A model generated the notes under the pieces. It did no database searches, had not been told where the DNA came from, and was given only the letters and a program-made list of their open reading frames with translations. A program made the position numbers and the translations under genes. From Trebonia sp963771985 (GTDB lineage Bacteria; Actinomycetota; Actinomycetes; Streptosporangiales; Streptosporangiaceae), in assembly GCA_963771985.1 (NCBI GenBank), contig CAVYVO010000022.1, positions 372,001 through 436,000 of the forward strand: DNA of 64,000 nucleotides, written 5' to 3'. This document shows, one piece after another, positions 26,547 to 36,007 of this stretch; positions within the stretch are counted from its first letter, which is position 1; each line of letters begins with the position of its first letter.

Positions 26547-28139
26547 ATGTCGCTTCCCCGTCTGGCCGCTAGCACCGCGCCCGTGCTCGCGGCGCTCGCC
26601 ATGGCCGCTGGACTTCTCGGATGCACGTCCGCTGGCGGCAGTCCCGCGACGGGGGCCGGCACGGGTGCCGCGGCGCCCGCGGGCGACGGCGCGGGAACGG
26701 CGGCGATCGTCCCCGGCGCGACCAGCCTGAGCTGGCACGCGTGCGGCGGTCAGCTCGCCGGCCTGCAGTGCGCCACGCTGCAGGTTCCGCTCAACTACGC
26801 CGACCCGGGCGGCCGCAAGCTCACGATCGCGCTCTCCATGGTCCCCGCGACCGCACCGAAGAGCCAGCAGCAGGGCGTGCTGCTCGTCAACCCCGGCGGC
26901 CCGGGCGAGCCCGGCAGGTCGCTGGCCGGCGACGTCGCCGCGGGCCTGTCCCCGCAAGTAGCCGCGGACTACGACATCGTCGGCTTCGACCCGCGCGGGG
27001 TGGGCGCGTCGGTGCCGGCACTGAGCTGCGACCCGGGCTTCTACAGCGGGCTGCGGCCCGACTACATACCGGCGAACGCGGGGGCCGAGCAGGTGCTCAT
27101 CGGCCGGGCGAAAACCTACGCGGCGGACTGCGAGCAGCGGTTCGGCTGGCTGCTGCCATACCTGACCACGGTCAACATGGCGCGGGACATGGACGAGATC
27201 CGCCAGGCGTTCGGCGTGCAGAAGATCAACTACTACGCGTTCTCGTATGGCACCTACCTCGGCCAGGTGTACGCCACGCTGTTCCCGGACCGGATCCGCC
27301 GGATGGTGCTCGACAGCACCGTGGACCCGACGGGCGCCTGGTACGCGGACAACATCAGCCAGGACTACGCCTTCCAGGCGCGGCTGGAGGCGTTCTTCGC
27401 CTGGATCGCCAGCTACGACAGCACGTACCACCTGGGCAGCACGACGGCGCAGGTGCAGTCGGCCTATTACCGGGCGCGGGAACGGCTGCAGGCCGATCCC
27501 GTCGCCATGTCGTCCGGCTCGATGCTCGGCGCGGACGACCTTGACGACACGATCCTGATATCCGGGTACCTGGACACGGTCTGGCCGGATTTCGCCGCGG
27601 CACTCGCGGACTACGTCAACAGCGGCTCGACCAGCGCCCTGGTCACCCAGTACCAGGAGTGGGGAGTACAGAACGAGAACGCGTTCGCCGTCTACAACGC
27701 GGTCGAGTGCGCGGATGTGAACTGGCCGCGGAACTGGGCGAAATGGCAGTCAGACACGCTGCGGGTCTACAAGACCGCGCCGTTCCAGGCCTGGGACAAC
27801 GCCTGGTTCAACGCGGCCTGCGCGTTCTGGCCGGTCAAGGGCCCGGCTCAGCCGCTGCGCATCGACGGCAAAGGACTGCCCCCGATCCTGATGCTCCAGG
27901 GCACGCTGGACGCGGCCACTCCGTACGCGGGCGCCCAGGACGCGCACAGGTTCCTGCCCAGCGCGCGGATGGTGGTGGTTGTCGGCGGTGGCAACCATGG
28001 CCAGTCACTGGAGTCTCCGTCAGATACATGCGTTGAGAACTACCTCAACAGCTATCTCGCCACCGGCGCGGCGCCAGAGCGGCCTGGCCTGGTGAACGCG
28101 ACCTGTGCGCCGGTCCCTGACCCCACACCGGACAGCTGA
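26547..28139 (+). CDS. Tap-like alpha/beta-hydrolase lipoprotein (tripeptidyl aminopeptidase family)
   Basis: A 530-residue secreted lipoprotein (lipobox LLGC). The hydrolase core shows LLVNPGGPGEPG (oxyanion loop), YDIVGFDPRGVG, and nucleophile Ser in YAFSYGTYLGQVYA. The acid Asp is probably in LMLQGTLDAATPY and the His in GGGNHGQSL, both in the C-terminal TAP-like domain. Streptomyces homologues remove N-terminal tripeptides. ATG 26547 is used because GATGGGG precedes it; ATG 26538 is an alternative. It separates ispG from its usual partner GNAT gene. Confidence 0.87.
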   Translation: MSLPRLAASTAPVLAALAMAAGLLGCTSAGGSPATGAGTGAAAPAGDGAGTAAIVPGATSLSWHACGGQLAGLQCATLQVPLNYADPGGRKLTIALSMVPATAPKSQQQGVLLVNPGGPGEPGRSLAGDVAAGLSPQVAADYDIVGFDPRGVGASVPALSCDPGFYSGLRPDYIPANAGAEQVLIGRAKTYAADCEQRFGWLLPYLTTVNMARDMDEIRQAFGVQKINYYAFSYGTYLGQVYATLFPDRIRRMVLDSTVDPTGAWYADNISQDYAFQARLEAFFAWIASYDSTYHLGSTTAQVQSAYYRARERLQADPVAMSSGSMLGADDLDDTILISGYLDTVWPDFAAALADYVNSGSTSALVTQYQEWGVQNENAFAVYNAVECADVNWPRNWAKWQSDTLRVYKTAPFQAWDNAWFNAACAFWPVKGPAQPLRIDGKGLPPILMLQGTLDAATPYAGAQDAHRFLPSARMVVVVGGGNHGQSLESPSDTCVENYLNSYLATGAAPERPGLVNATCAPVPDPTPDS

Positions 28140-28157
28140 GGCCGATAGGCTGGCATC

Positions 28158-29012
28158 ATGTTGCGCGTTAGGCAGCGTTCGGAGCCAGCCCGGCTGCTCG
28201 ACGACCGCGACCGGGTTGCGGCCATCGCGGTCTGCGACACCGATCCGGTGGCCAATGTGTTCGTCGCTTCCCGGATCCGGGCGCTCGGGCTTGAGGCGGG
28301 CCGGGTCGGCGCCCAGATCTGGGGCTTCGAGCAAGGCGGCCAGCTCACCTCGCTGTGTTACGCGGGCGCGAACCTGGTTCCGGTCCAGGCGACGTCCGCG
28401 GCGGTGGCCGTGTTCGCCGACCGGGCGCTGCGCCAGGGGCGGCGGTGCTCATCGATCGTCGGGCCGTCGGCCGCGGTCACCGAGCTGTGGGGGCTGCTTC
28501 GCCCGCACTGGGGACCGGCGCGTGACGTCCGCGCAGCGCAGCCGCTGATGGCCATCGACGGCCCGCCACAGGTAGCTCCCGATCCCGCAGTCAGGCGGGT
28601 ACGTTCGGATGAAATTGACATTTTGATGCCCGCCTGCGTAGCCATGTTCACCGAAGAGGTGGGCGTGTCCCCGATGGCCGGCGACGGCGGGGCGGCATAC
28701 CGGGCGCGGGTCACCGAGCTGATCAGGGCCGGCCGCGCGTTCGCCCGGATCGAGGATGGCCGGGTGATCTTCAAAGCCGAGGTCGGCGCCGCTACCCCCC
28801 AGGCCTGCCAGGTCCAGGGCGTCTGGGTCCGTCCGGAGTTCCGCGGCCGGGGCCTGGCCGCTCCCGGCATGGCCGCCGTGGTGATAGAGGCCCGGCGGTC
28901 GATCTCCCCGGTGGTCTCGCTCTACGTCAACGACTTCAACGCCCCGGGCCGCGCCACCTACCGCCGCGCCGGCTTCCGCGAAATCGGCGAGTTCATGTCC
29001 GTCCTGTTCTAG
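28158..29012 (+). CDS. GNAT acetyltransferase with N-terminal DUF4081 domain
   Basis: A 284-residue protein. Residues ~1-140 match the DUF4081 half (DPVANVFVASRIRALGLE, IVGPSAAVTELWGLL). The C-terminal half is a GNAT domain with the acetyl-CoA loop VWVRPEFRGRGLAAPGMAAV and YVNDFNAPGRATYRRAGF. In many actinobacteria this gene directly follows ispG; here it follows the Tap-like hydrolase after 18 bp. Substrate is not known. Confidence 0.88.
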   Translation: MLRVRQRSEPARLLDDRDRVAAIAVCDTDPVANVFVASRIRALGLEAGRVGAQIWGFEQGGQLTSLCYAGANLVPVQATSAAVAVFADRALRQGRRCSSIVGPSAAVTELWGLLRPHWGPARDVRAAQPLMAIDGPPQVAPDPAVRRVRSDEIDILMPACVAMFTEEVGVSPMAGDGGAAYRARVTELIRAGRAFARIEDGRVIFKAEVGAATPQACQVQGVWVRPEFRGRGLAAPGMAAVVIEARRSISPVVSLYVNDFNAPGRATYRRAGFREIGEFMSVLF

Positions 29013-29040
29013 GGATGGCCCGCGCGGAGGCCGGGCACGC

Positions 29041-29547
29041 TCAGTCGCGGTCGCGGACCTTGCGGAGGCGCTCAAGCACCGGCTGGTAGATGTCAGTGAG
29101 CACGCCGAGGTATTCCGCCGGGACATGGTCCATGAAGTGCCGCCGCACGCTGTCCACGTGGGACGGGGCTACCTGCTCGATCACGGCCAGGCCGCGCTCG
29201 GTGATCACCGCGAACGTGCCGCGCTTGTCGCCCTCGCAGCCTTCCCTGCGGACCAGGCTCTTGTCCTCCATCCGGGTGATCTGGTGCGAAAGCCTGCTGC
29301 GGGACTGCGCGGTGAGATCGGCGAGTTCGGTCATCCGAAGGCGGTTTCCAGGTGCTTCTGAGAGCTCAACGAGGATCTCGTAGTCGTTCGTGGACAGCCC
29401 GAACGGGTGCAGGTCCCGGTCCAGCTGGCGCATGAGCATCTTCGCCAGCCGGATGTAGGTCCCCCACGCGCGCTGCTCGTCGTCGCTGAGCCAGCGAGTG
29501 TCATCGCGGGCCAGCGCCGCACCGTCAGCCCCGGGCTGCGTCGTCAT
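29041..29547 (-). CDS. MarR-family transcriptional regulator
   Basis: A 168-residue winged-HTH protein. The recognition region is RMTELADLTAQSRSRLSHQI, followed by the wing MEDKSLVRREGCEGDKRGTF. Dimerisation helices flank it. It is divergent from the acyltransferase gene, 78 bp apart, making that gene a plausible target. A ligand cannot be deduced. Confidence 0.9.
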   Translation of the reverse strand: MTTQPGADGAALARDDTRWLSDDEQRAWGTYIRLAKMLMRQLDRDLHPFGLSTNDYEILVELSEAPGNRLRMTELADLTAQSRSRLSHQITRMEDKSLVRREGCEGDKRGTFAVITERGLAVIEQVAPSHVDSVRRHFMDHVPAEYLGVLTDIYQPVLERLRKVRDRD

Positions 29548-29625
29548 GGCAGTAACCTACCTGTCGCGCCCCGTACCGGCGACCCTCACTCGCGATAGTG
29601 GTCTCGTGGGGTAACGTCGGGCGGG

Positions 29626-31041
29626 ATGTCAAGGACAGCTGGAACCGCGGGTCGGCTGGCGTGGCTGGACGCGCTGCGCGGCTTCGCGGCGCTGTGCGTG
29701 GTGTTCGACCACGGATCGACGCTTCTGCTGCAGCCCGCCAGGGACTTCCTGTACCAGTGGCTCAACCTGGGCCAGTACGGCGTATTCGTGTTCTTCCTCG
29801 TCAGCGGCTATATCGTGCCCGCGTCGCTGGAGCGCAAAGGGAGCCTGTCCGCCTTCTGGACCAGCCGCGCGTTCCGGCTGTACCCGATGTACGCGGTGGC
29901 CATCGCCCTGGCCGCCGTCTCCTACCGGACCGGGCACGGCACCATCCGGGGCGCCGAACACCAGCCGCTGACCGCTGCCGCCTCCTGGCTCCTCATGCTG
30001 CCCAACCTGCTCACCGGCCCCAACGTGCCGAACGTGACCTGGACTCTCTCCTACGAGATGGTCTTCTACCTGCTCCTCGCCGTCCTGTTCAGCTGGGGTG
30101 TGCACCGCCGCAGCGGCGGCTACGCGCTCACCTGCGCGGTGGGCGCGGTGGCGCTCGGCGGAATCCTCCCGATGGCGGCGCTCACGCGCTGGGCGCAGCA
30201 CGCTTCGCGCGGCCCGCTCGCCCTCGACGTCGCCGCGGACGCGCTGATCATCGCAGGGCTAGCGCTGGCCATCGCCGGCCGCTGGCCTGCCGCCAGGCTT
30301 GGCTCGGCGCTCGCCGCGCTCACCGGGCTGGTCCTGGTCACGGTCAACCAGGGCTATCCCTACCCCTGGTCCGGGTGCGCGATCCTGGCGCTGATGTTCA
30401 CGGGCACCCTGATCTACCGCGTCGAGCACGGCCAGGCCGGCAGGCGAGCGGCCGCCGTCATAGCGCCCGCGGTGCTGGCGCTGATCACCGTCGCCGGGGT
30501 CTGGCACGGGGCGCGCTACGGCACGCAGTGGCAGCTGCAGTGGGCCAGCTCCGTGCTGCTCGCCGGCGCCACTTTCGGCGTCGCGAGGGCAGCCAGGAAC
30601 CGGACGGTCCCGCGCGCGGCGGCCTGGCTCGGCATGATCAGCTACTCCGTCTACCTGCTGCACCCGCTGGTCTTCGACGCCTACCGCTCGGTTCCCGCGC
30701 TGCACCGCACGCACACCATCCCGGTGCAGGCGGGGCTGTTCGCCGGGCTCGTCATCGTGATCGTGGCCGCCAGCGCGGTCACCTATTACCTCGTCGAGAA
30801 GCCCATGCAGCGGCTCGGCCGCCGGGTGGCCCGCTACGCCCCGGGCTACGCCACCGCCGTCGGCTCAGCCGGCCCGACGGCGGCGGTCGGCCCGACAGCG
30901 GCGGTCGGCCCGACGGCCGCGGATGCTCCGACGCCGGCGGGGGCGGGGGCGGGGGCGGGGGCGACGGCGGGCGGCCCGACGGCGGCCCGGAGCACATCGA
31001 GCAACAGCACGGTGGCGGGCGGGTCCGGCGGCTCGCCGTAG
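29626..31041 (+). CDS. Acyltransferase 3 family membrane protein with repetitive tail
   Basis: A 471-residue O-acyltransferase of about ten membrane spans. The family start is WLDALRGFAALCVVFDHGST, with VFVFFLVSGYIV and the late YSVYLLHPLVF. Homologues O-acetylate cell-surface sugars or macrolides. The last ~65 residues are an extra low-complexity tail with tandem AVGPTA units and Gly/Ala/Thr runs. This tail overlaps the convergent LysR-type gene by 196 bp, and the repeat encodes the same peptide on both strands. Confidence 0.85.
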   Translation: MSRTAGTAGRLAWLDALRGFAALCVVFDHGSTLLLQPARDFLYQWLNLGQYGVFVFFLVSGYIVPASLERKGSLSAFWTSRAFRLYPMYAVAIALAAVSYRTGHGTIRGAEHQPLTAAASWLLMLPNLLTGPNVPNVTWTLSYEMVFYLLLAVLFSWGVHRRSGGYALTCAVGAVALGGILPMAALTRWAQHASRGPLALDVAADALIIAGLALAIAGRWPAARLGSALAALTGLVLVTVNQGYPYPWSGCAILALMFTGTLIYRVEHGQAGRRAAAVIAPAVLALITVAGVWHGARYGTQWQLQWASSVLLAGATFGVARAARNRTVPRAAAWLGMISYSVYLLHPLVFDAYRSVPALHRTHTIPVQAGLFAGLVIVIVAASAVTYYLVEKPMQRLGRRVARYAPGYATAVGSAGPTAAVGPTAAVGPTAADAPTPAGAGAGAGATAGGPTAARSTSSNSTVAGGSGGSP

Positions 31042-31917
31042 CGGACCGCCACCACGCTGCGCCGGGTGCCGCGCAGCCGGACGACGCGCACCCCGGGGTG
31101 GCGGGCCGCGCGCAGCGCCAGCCCGGGCAGCAGCGCCACGCCGAGCCCCGCGGACACCAGCGCCTGCACGGCGACGAAGTCGTCGGTGGTGAACGCGATC
31201 TTCGGCGTGAACCCGGCCGCGGCGCACTGCCTGAGCAGGTGTTCCCGGCATCGGTCGCAGCCGGCGATCCAGCGTTGCCCGGAGAACCGGGCCAAGTCGG
31301 CCGACCGCACCTCGGTCACCGCCGGGGGCAGCAGCGGCTCGCCCCGCCCCGAAGACGCCGACGGCATGACGAGGTGCACCGGCTCGGACAGCAGCACCTG
31401 CTCGCGGAGATCGCCCTGGTCGGCGCCCGGCACGGCGGCGTCACCGGCGCCCTCGCCCTCCGGCTCGTGCCGGAAGATCAGCGCCACGTCCACGTATCCG
31501 GCGCGCAGCATGCGCACCGCCTCCGGCGGTTCGGCCTCCGTCAGCCGCAAGTCCACGCTGGGATGCCGTTCGTGGAGCATCGCCGCGGCGCTTGGCACGA
31601 GCGTGCCGAGCGCCGAGGGAAACGCGGCCAGCCGCAGTCGCCCGGTGCGCAGCCCGGTGTAGACCGCGAGCTCGTTCTCGGCGGCGTTCGAGCCGGCCGA
31701 TGACCTCCGCGGCGCGCTCGGCCAGGAGCCGCCCGGCGTCGGTCAGCCGGATGCCGCGCCCTGCCCGCTGGACGAGCTTCGTGCCAGTCTCGGCCTCCAG
31801 CCGCGACAGGTGGTGGCTGACCGATGGCTGCGCGTAGTTCAGGGCGTGGGCGGCCGCGGTCACCGAGCCGTGCCGGGCCACAGCGACCAGCACGCGGAGC
31901 CTCGTTACGTCCAGCAT
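30846..31917 (-). CDS. LysR-family regulator with apparent +1 frameshift
   Basis: The N-terminal frame (start 31917, MLDVTRLRVLVAV) has the HTH GSVTAAAHALNYAQPSVSHH and runs to EVIGRL. The co-inducer domain (LAAFPSALGTLVPSAAAML and on) continues in another frame to 30846. Removing one base at TT 31687-31688 (CTCGAACGC to CTCGACGC, coding strand) restores a ~356-residue LysR protein. The tail is AVGPTA-repetitive and overlaps the acyltransferase. It lies 67 bp after the agmatinase-family gene. Confidence 0.85.
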
Positions 31918-31984
31918 GGTCTGACTATAGACGGTGCTGATCTTTTCGCCCAGCTTCTCAATACCGGCTAATCCGTGCAGGTTA

Positions 31985-33011
31985 CTAGCCACGTCCCTCA
32001 AGCAGCGGGGACTCGGGACGGCGCGCCGGCCGCGCCGGATCGGCGGCCAGCGAGCGCCGCCGCCACGCGATGCCCGACAGCGCCTCGAGCACCACCCGGT
32101 TGGCCAGGAACCCGGTCACCTCCGCGTGGTCGTACGGCGGCGCCACCTCCACCACGTCGATGCCCGCGAGCGGCAGCTCCATCGCGATCCGGCGCACCGC
32201 GTTCGAGCAGTTGCCGCCCGGTCAGGCCGCCCGGCTCGGGAGTGCCGGTCCCGGGCGCCATCCCGGGGTCCACCACGTCGACATCCACCGAAAGGAACAC
32301 CGCGTCGCACTCGTCCACCGCGATCTCGAACGCCTCGGTGAGGCACGCGTCGAGCCCGCGCGTCACCACCTCGGTCATCTCGAACGACCGCATCCGCTGC
32401 TCCGCCATCCAGGCCAGCGTCGGCGGCTCCGGCCAGTACCCGCGCAGCCCGATCTGCAGGAACCGGTCGCCGCGCACCGCCCCGGACTCGATCAGCCGCC
32501 GCATCGGCGTGCCGTGCCCGTACAGCGAGCCCCACTGCGTGTCCCCGGTGTCCGCGTGCGCGTCGAAGTGGATCAGCGACACCCGCCCCCACCCGACGTG
32601 CCTGGCCACGCCGGTCGCGTCGGGAAACGTGATCGTGTGGTCGCCGCCGAGGATCACCGGGATCGCCCCCGACGCTGTCACCGCGAAAACCGCGTCTTCG
32701 AGCCGCTTGATCGATTTCTCGGTATCCCCGGAGGGCATCACCACGTCCCCGGCGTCCGCCACCCGCAGCTCCTGCAGCGGGTCGACGCCGAGCGCCAGGT
32801 GCGGCCGGGACGCGTCGTGCGGCAGGTAGTCGGTCCCGCGGATGGCCTGCGGCCCGAACCGGGTGCCTGGCCGGTGCGAGGTCCCGCCGTCGAACGGCGC
32901 GCCGACGAACACGATATCCAGTCCGGAGAGTTCCTCGAGGGAGGTCCGCGGTACCCCGGCGAAGGTGATGTCCGGCCCGTACATGCCCCGGGTCATTTCA
33001 GGTTCAGGCAT
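31985..33011 (-). CDS. Agmatinase/arginase-family ureohydrolase with apparent +1 frameshift
   Basis: A Mn-dependent ureohydrolase. Metal-binding motifs are GGDHTITFP, HFDAHADTGD and SVDVDVVDPGMAPGTGTPEP. After GGLTGRQLL the frame breaks. A second frame continues MELPLAGIDVVEVAPPYDHAE, the normal C-terminal block, to a stop at 31985. One extra base at TT 32202-32203 explains this and restores ~341 residues. The substrate could be agmatine, guanidinobutyrate or guanidinopropionate. Its start overlaps the mmpL stop by 8 bp. Confidence 0.88.
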
Positions 33012-35277
33012 GGTTTCCCGTCCTGATCAGCGGCTGCGGTGTGGTGGGTCCGCCCCGTCGCGGGGCCATGATCACCTTAGCCAGCCAGGACGGCAGCCAC
33101 CAGTTCGCTTTCCCGAGCAATTCCATCACCGCGGGCACCAGCACGAGCCGCACCACGGTCGCGTTGACCAGCACCGCGACGGCCAGGCCGAGCCCGACCT
33201 GCTTCACGGACACGTCCGGCGTGAGGTCGAAGGACAGGAACACCACGACCATGATCGCCGCCGCCGCCGAGATCACCCGTGCGGTCGAGGCCAGGCCGGA
33301 GGCCACGGCGCGGCTGCTGGACCCGGTCGCCAGGTAGGCCTCGCGGATGCGGGACAGCAGGAACACCTCGTAGTCCATCGACAGCCCGAACAGGATCACG
33401 AAGAGGAACACCGGCACCCACGTGGTCACCGGCATCCGCTCCGGGAAACCGAACACCCGGCCCGCCCACCCCCACTGCGTCACCGCTGTCAGCACCCCGT
33501 ACGCCGCCGTAATGGACAGCAGGTTCATCACGGCGGCCTTGACCGGGATGACGACGGAGCGGAACGCGAACAGGAGCAGCAGCATGGACAGCGCCACGAC
33601 CGTGCCGATGAGCCAGGGCAGCCGGCGGCCGATGAGGTTGGCGAAGGCGACGTTCCCCGCGTTGGGCCCGGTGAGGTAGGCGCGGATGCCGGTGCCTGCG
33701 GTCGCCGCGGGCAGGACGCTGCCGGTGATCTGGTTGGCCAGCGCGTTGGTCGCCGCGTCCTGTGCGCCGGTCGCCGGGTAGGCGATGAGCATCGCGGCCT
33801 GCCCGTCGCGGCTGACCACCGGGGGAGTGACGGCGGCGACGCCGGGTGTGCGCGCCAGCGCGGCCGCGACGCCCGCGACCCCTGCGGTGCGGCCGCCGGG
33901 CAGCCGCGCCGCGACGATCAGCGGCGCGTTGAACCCGGGCCCGAATCCCCGCGCCATCGCCGCGTAGCTCGCGTAGCCCATCGTGCCCCGCGCCTGCGCC
34001 GACTCGTCGGGGAAGGACAGCTTCATCGCCAGCACCGGGGCGGCCAGCAGCAGGATAAACGCGGTGGCGGCGACGGTGGCTGCCACCTTGTGTTTCTGTA
34101 TGAACAAAGCCCATTGTTCCGAACGGGAGGTGGCGGCTGCCGGCCGCGCACCGCGCCTGCGGAGCCGCCGCCGCTCCAGCGGGGAGGGCTTCCCCAGCCG
34201 GGTTCCGCTGAACCCGAGGAGCGCGGGAAGCAGGGTGAGCGCACCGAGCACGGTCATCGCCACGGTGGCCGCCGCCGCGATCGCCACCCCGTTGAGCAGC
34301 GGCTGCCGCAGCATGAGCAGCCCGAGCATGCCGATCACCACGGTGCTGCCCGCGGTCAGCACGGACACCCCCGCGGTGCGCATCGCCGTGACGGTTGCCT
34401 GCTCTGTTGCCTCGGGGGGCAAAGCCCCCCCAGACCCCCCAATGGAGGGGCTGCCCGCCCCTCCATACCTCCCCGGCCCCCCATTCCCCCCTGGCCCCCC
34501 TGGCGCCCCGTGCAGCTCAGTCCTGAACCGCGTGAGGATGAACAGCGCGTAGTCCACGCCGACGCCGAGGCCGATCATCGCCGCGATGATCGGGGAGAAC
34601 GACGGCGCCGGGAAGATGTGGCCGAGCAGCGCGATGAGCGACAGGCCCGAGCCGATGCCGAACAGCGCGGTCGCCACCGGCAGCCCCATCGCCAGCAGCG
34701 ACCCGAACGCGATCAGCAGCACCACCATGGCCGCCCCGACCCCGATACCGTTGGACGGCCCGCCGTAGGGCGTCTCGGCGAGGTCCACCACGTCTCCGCC
34801 GAGGCTGAACGTCACGCCGTTCCCGCTGGCCTTGGCGGCGTCGTTCATCAGCGTCCGCGTCTCGCCCGCGGAGATGCTGTTGCCGGAGATGCCGAACTGC
34901 ACGGTCGCGTACGCGATGTGCCCGTCCCGGGACACGTGCCCCGGCGTCGTGTACGGGTCGGTCACCCCGGTCACGTGCGGCGCGCTCGCGAACGGAACGA
35001 GGGCGCCCGCGACGCGGGCTCGCACCGCCGGCGAGGTGACCGGCGCCGCGGACCTGATCGCGAGCGTCAGGCTGTCCCCGGACTGCCGGGCGAAGTGCTC
35101 GCTGAGCAGCGTCTGCCCGGGGTCGGAGCTGGTGAACGTGTTGTCGGCCGCGGCCCCGAACCGCATCCAGAGCGTGATCAGCACCGCGACCCCGGCCACC
35201 CACGCGAGCAGCGTCGTCGTCCGGTGCCGGTAGCAGGCTCGGCCAAGGCCGCCGAGCAGGCCGTCTCGCATCCTCAT
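33004..35277 (-). CDS. MmpL-family RND transporter with Gly/Pro-rich in-frame insertion
   Basis: A 757-residue, twelve-span exporter with two MMPL halves. The proton-relay segments are GLGVGVDYALFILTRFR in the first half and LFGLSMDYEVFLLSRIRE in the second. A ~30-residue Gly/Pro/Ser-rich stretch (GAPGGPGGNGGPG...) follows TRFRTELH. It is encoded at 34417-34515 by a G/C-run repeat, an apparent insertion into a cytoplasmic loop. ATG 35277 (MRMRDGLLGG) fits the first span; the longer frame is Arg/Gly-rich leader. It is followed by the agmatinase-family gene with overlapping ends. Confidence 0.9.
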   Translation of the reverse strand: MRMRDGLLGGLGRACYRHRTTTLLAWVAGVAVLITLWMRFGAAADNTFTSSDPGQTLLSEHFARQSGDSLTLAIRSAAPVTSPAVRARVAGALVPFASAPHVTGVTDPYTTPGHVSRDGHIAYATVQFGISGNSISAGETRTLMNDAAKASGNGVTFSLGGDVVDLAETPYGGPSNGIGVGAAMVVLLIAFGSLLAMGLPVATALFGIGSGLSLIALLGHIFPAPSFSPIIAAMIGLGVGVDYALFILTRFRTELHGAPGGPGGNGGPGRYGGAGSPSIGGSGGALPPEATEQATVTAMRTAGVSVLTAGSTVVIGMLGLLMLRQPLLNGVAIAAAATVAMTVLGALTLLPALLGFSGTRLGKPSPLERRRLRRRGARPAAATSRSEQWALFIQKHKVAATVAATAFILLLAAPVLAMKLSFPDESAQARGTMGYASYAAMARGFGPGFNAPLIVAARLPGGRTAGVAGVAAALARTPGVAAVTPPVVSRDGQAAMLIAYPATGAQDAATNALANQITGSVLPAATAGTGIRAYLTGPNAGNVAFANLIGRRLPWLIGTVVALSMLLLLFAFRSVVIPVKAAVMNLLSITAAYGVLTAVTQWGWAGRVFGFPERMPVTTWVPVFLFVILFGLSMDYEVFLLSRIREAYLATGSSSRAVASGLASTARVISAAAAIMVVVFLSFDLTPDVSVKQVGLGLAVAVLVNATVVRLVLVPAVMELLGKANWWLPSWLAKVIMAPRRGGPTTPQPLIRTGNHA

Positions 35278-35434
35278 GACGGCAAGCCTCGCCTGCCCGC
35301 CGTTACGCCCGCGTCGTGCGCGGGGAGACACTCGCGCCCCCGCCGTACTCGCCTGGCGTACTCCCGCCGGAGTACGCCAAAAATTTTCATCAGAAGGCGG
35401 TAAACCACCCCCGCGGGAGGGGCGTCTCACTTAT

Positions 35435-35465
35435 GAGGCTCGGTGAAAGCGGGACACCGAGCCTC
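35435..35465. promoter_or_regulatory. 11-bp inverted repeat between divergent mmpL and asnC
   Basis: GAGGCTCGGTG and CACCGAGCCTC are perfect inverse copies with a 9-bp spacer (AAAGCGGGA). The site is 54 bp before the AsnC-type start and 158 bp before mmpL. It is a good candidate operator, or a hairpin in the asnC leader. Confidence 0.55.
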
Positions 35466-35518
35466 AACCTTTGCCCGGGTCTGTGCCGGGGACGGGCCGG
35501 GTGCATGATGATGAGCCG

Positions 35519-35983
35519 ATGAGCCTGGATGACATCGACGCGCGGATCATCACCGCGCTGATCAGGGACGCCCGCGCCAGCTACGCGGTGATCGGGAACG
35601 AGGTCGGCCTCTCGGCGCCGGCCGTGAAGCGGCGCGTGGACCGGCTGCGGGCATCCGGCGCGATCACCGGTTTCTCCGCGCGGGTGGACCCGGCCGCGCT
35701 GGGCTGGACCACCGAAGCCTACGTCGAGCTGTTCTGCGGCGGCCGAACCTCCCCGGAGGAGATCGCCGCGGCGGTCCGGCGCTACCCGGAGGTGGTCGAC
35801 GCCTGCACGGTGACGGGGGAGGCGGACGCGCTCGTCCACATCAGGGCCGCCAACGTCAAGCACTTTGAACAGGTGATGGAACGGATCGGCGCCGAGCCGT
35901 TCGTCGTGCGCACGCGGAGCGTGATCGTGCTATCGAGGCTGGTCGAACGGGCCGACTCATTCGCCCCGTCTGACCACGCATAA
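35519..35983 (+). CDS. Lrp/AsnC-family transcriptional regulator
   Basis: A 154-residue feast/famine regulator: HTH SYAVIGNEVGLSAPAVKRRV followed by a RAM ligand-binding domain (AYVELFCGGRTSPEEIAAAV, VTGEADALVHI). Amino acids usually act as effectors. It is divergent from mmpL-agmatinase, a plausible amino-acid- or amine-responsive target. ATG 35519 (MSLDDIDARI) gives standard length. Confidence 0.9.
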   Translation: MSLDDIDARIITALIRDARASYAVIGNEVGLSAPAVKRRVDRLRASGAITGFSARVDPAALGWTTEAYVELFCGGRTSPEEIAAAVRRYPEVVDACTVTGEADALVHIRAANVKHFEQVMERIGAEPFVVRTRSVIVLSRLVERADSFAPSDHA

Positions 35984-36007
35984 CCCGCTAAGGTCTCTGT
36001 TGACTTG

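Noticed and set aside
29598..31703. 701-codon plus-strand frame overlapping the acyltransferase
   Set aside because: Arg/Ala-rich out-of-frame reading; the frame starting at 29626 has the acyltransferase motifs.
34417..34515. Frameshift in mmpL at the G/C-run segment
   Set aside because: The frame remains open through the repeat and both flanks are in the same frame, so it is an in-frame insertion rather than a break.
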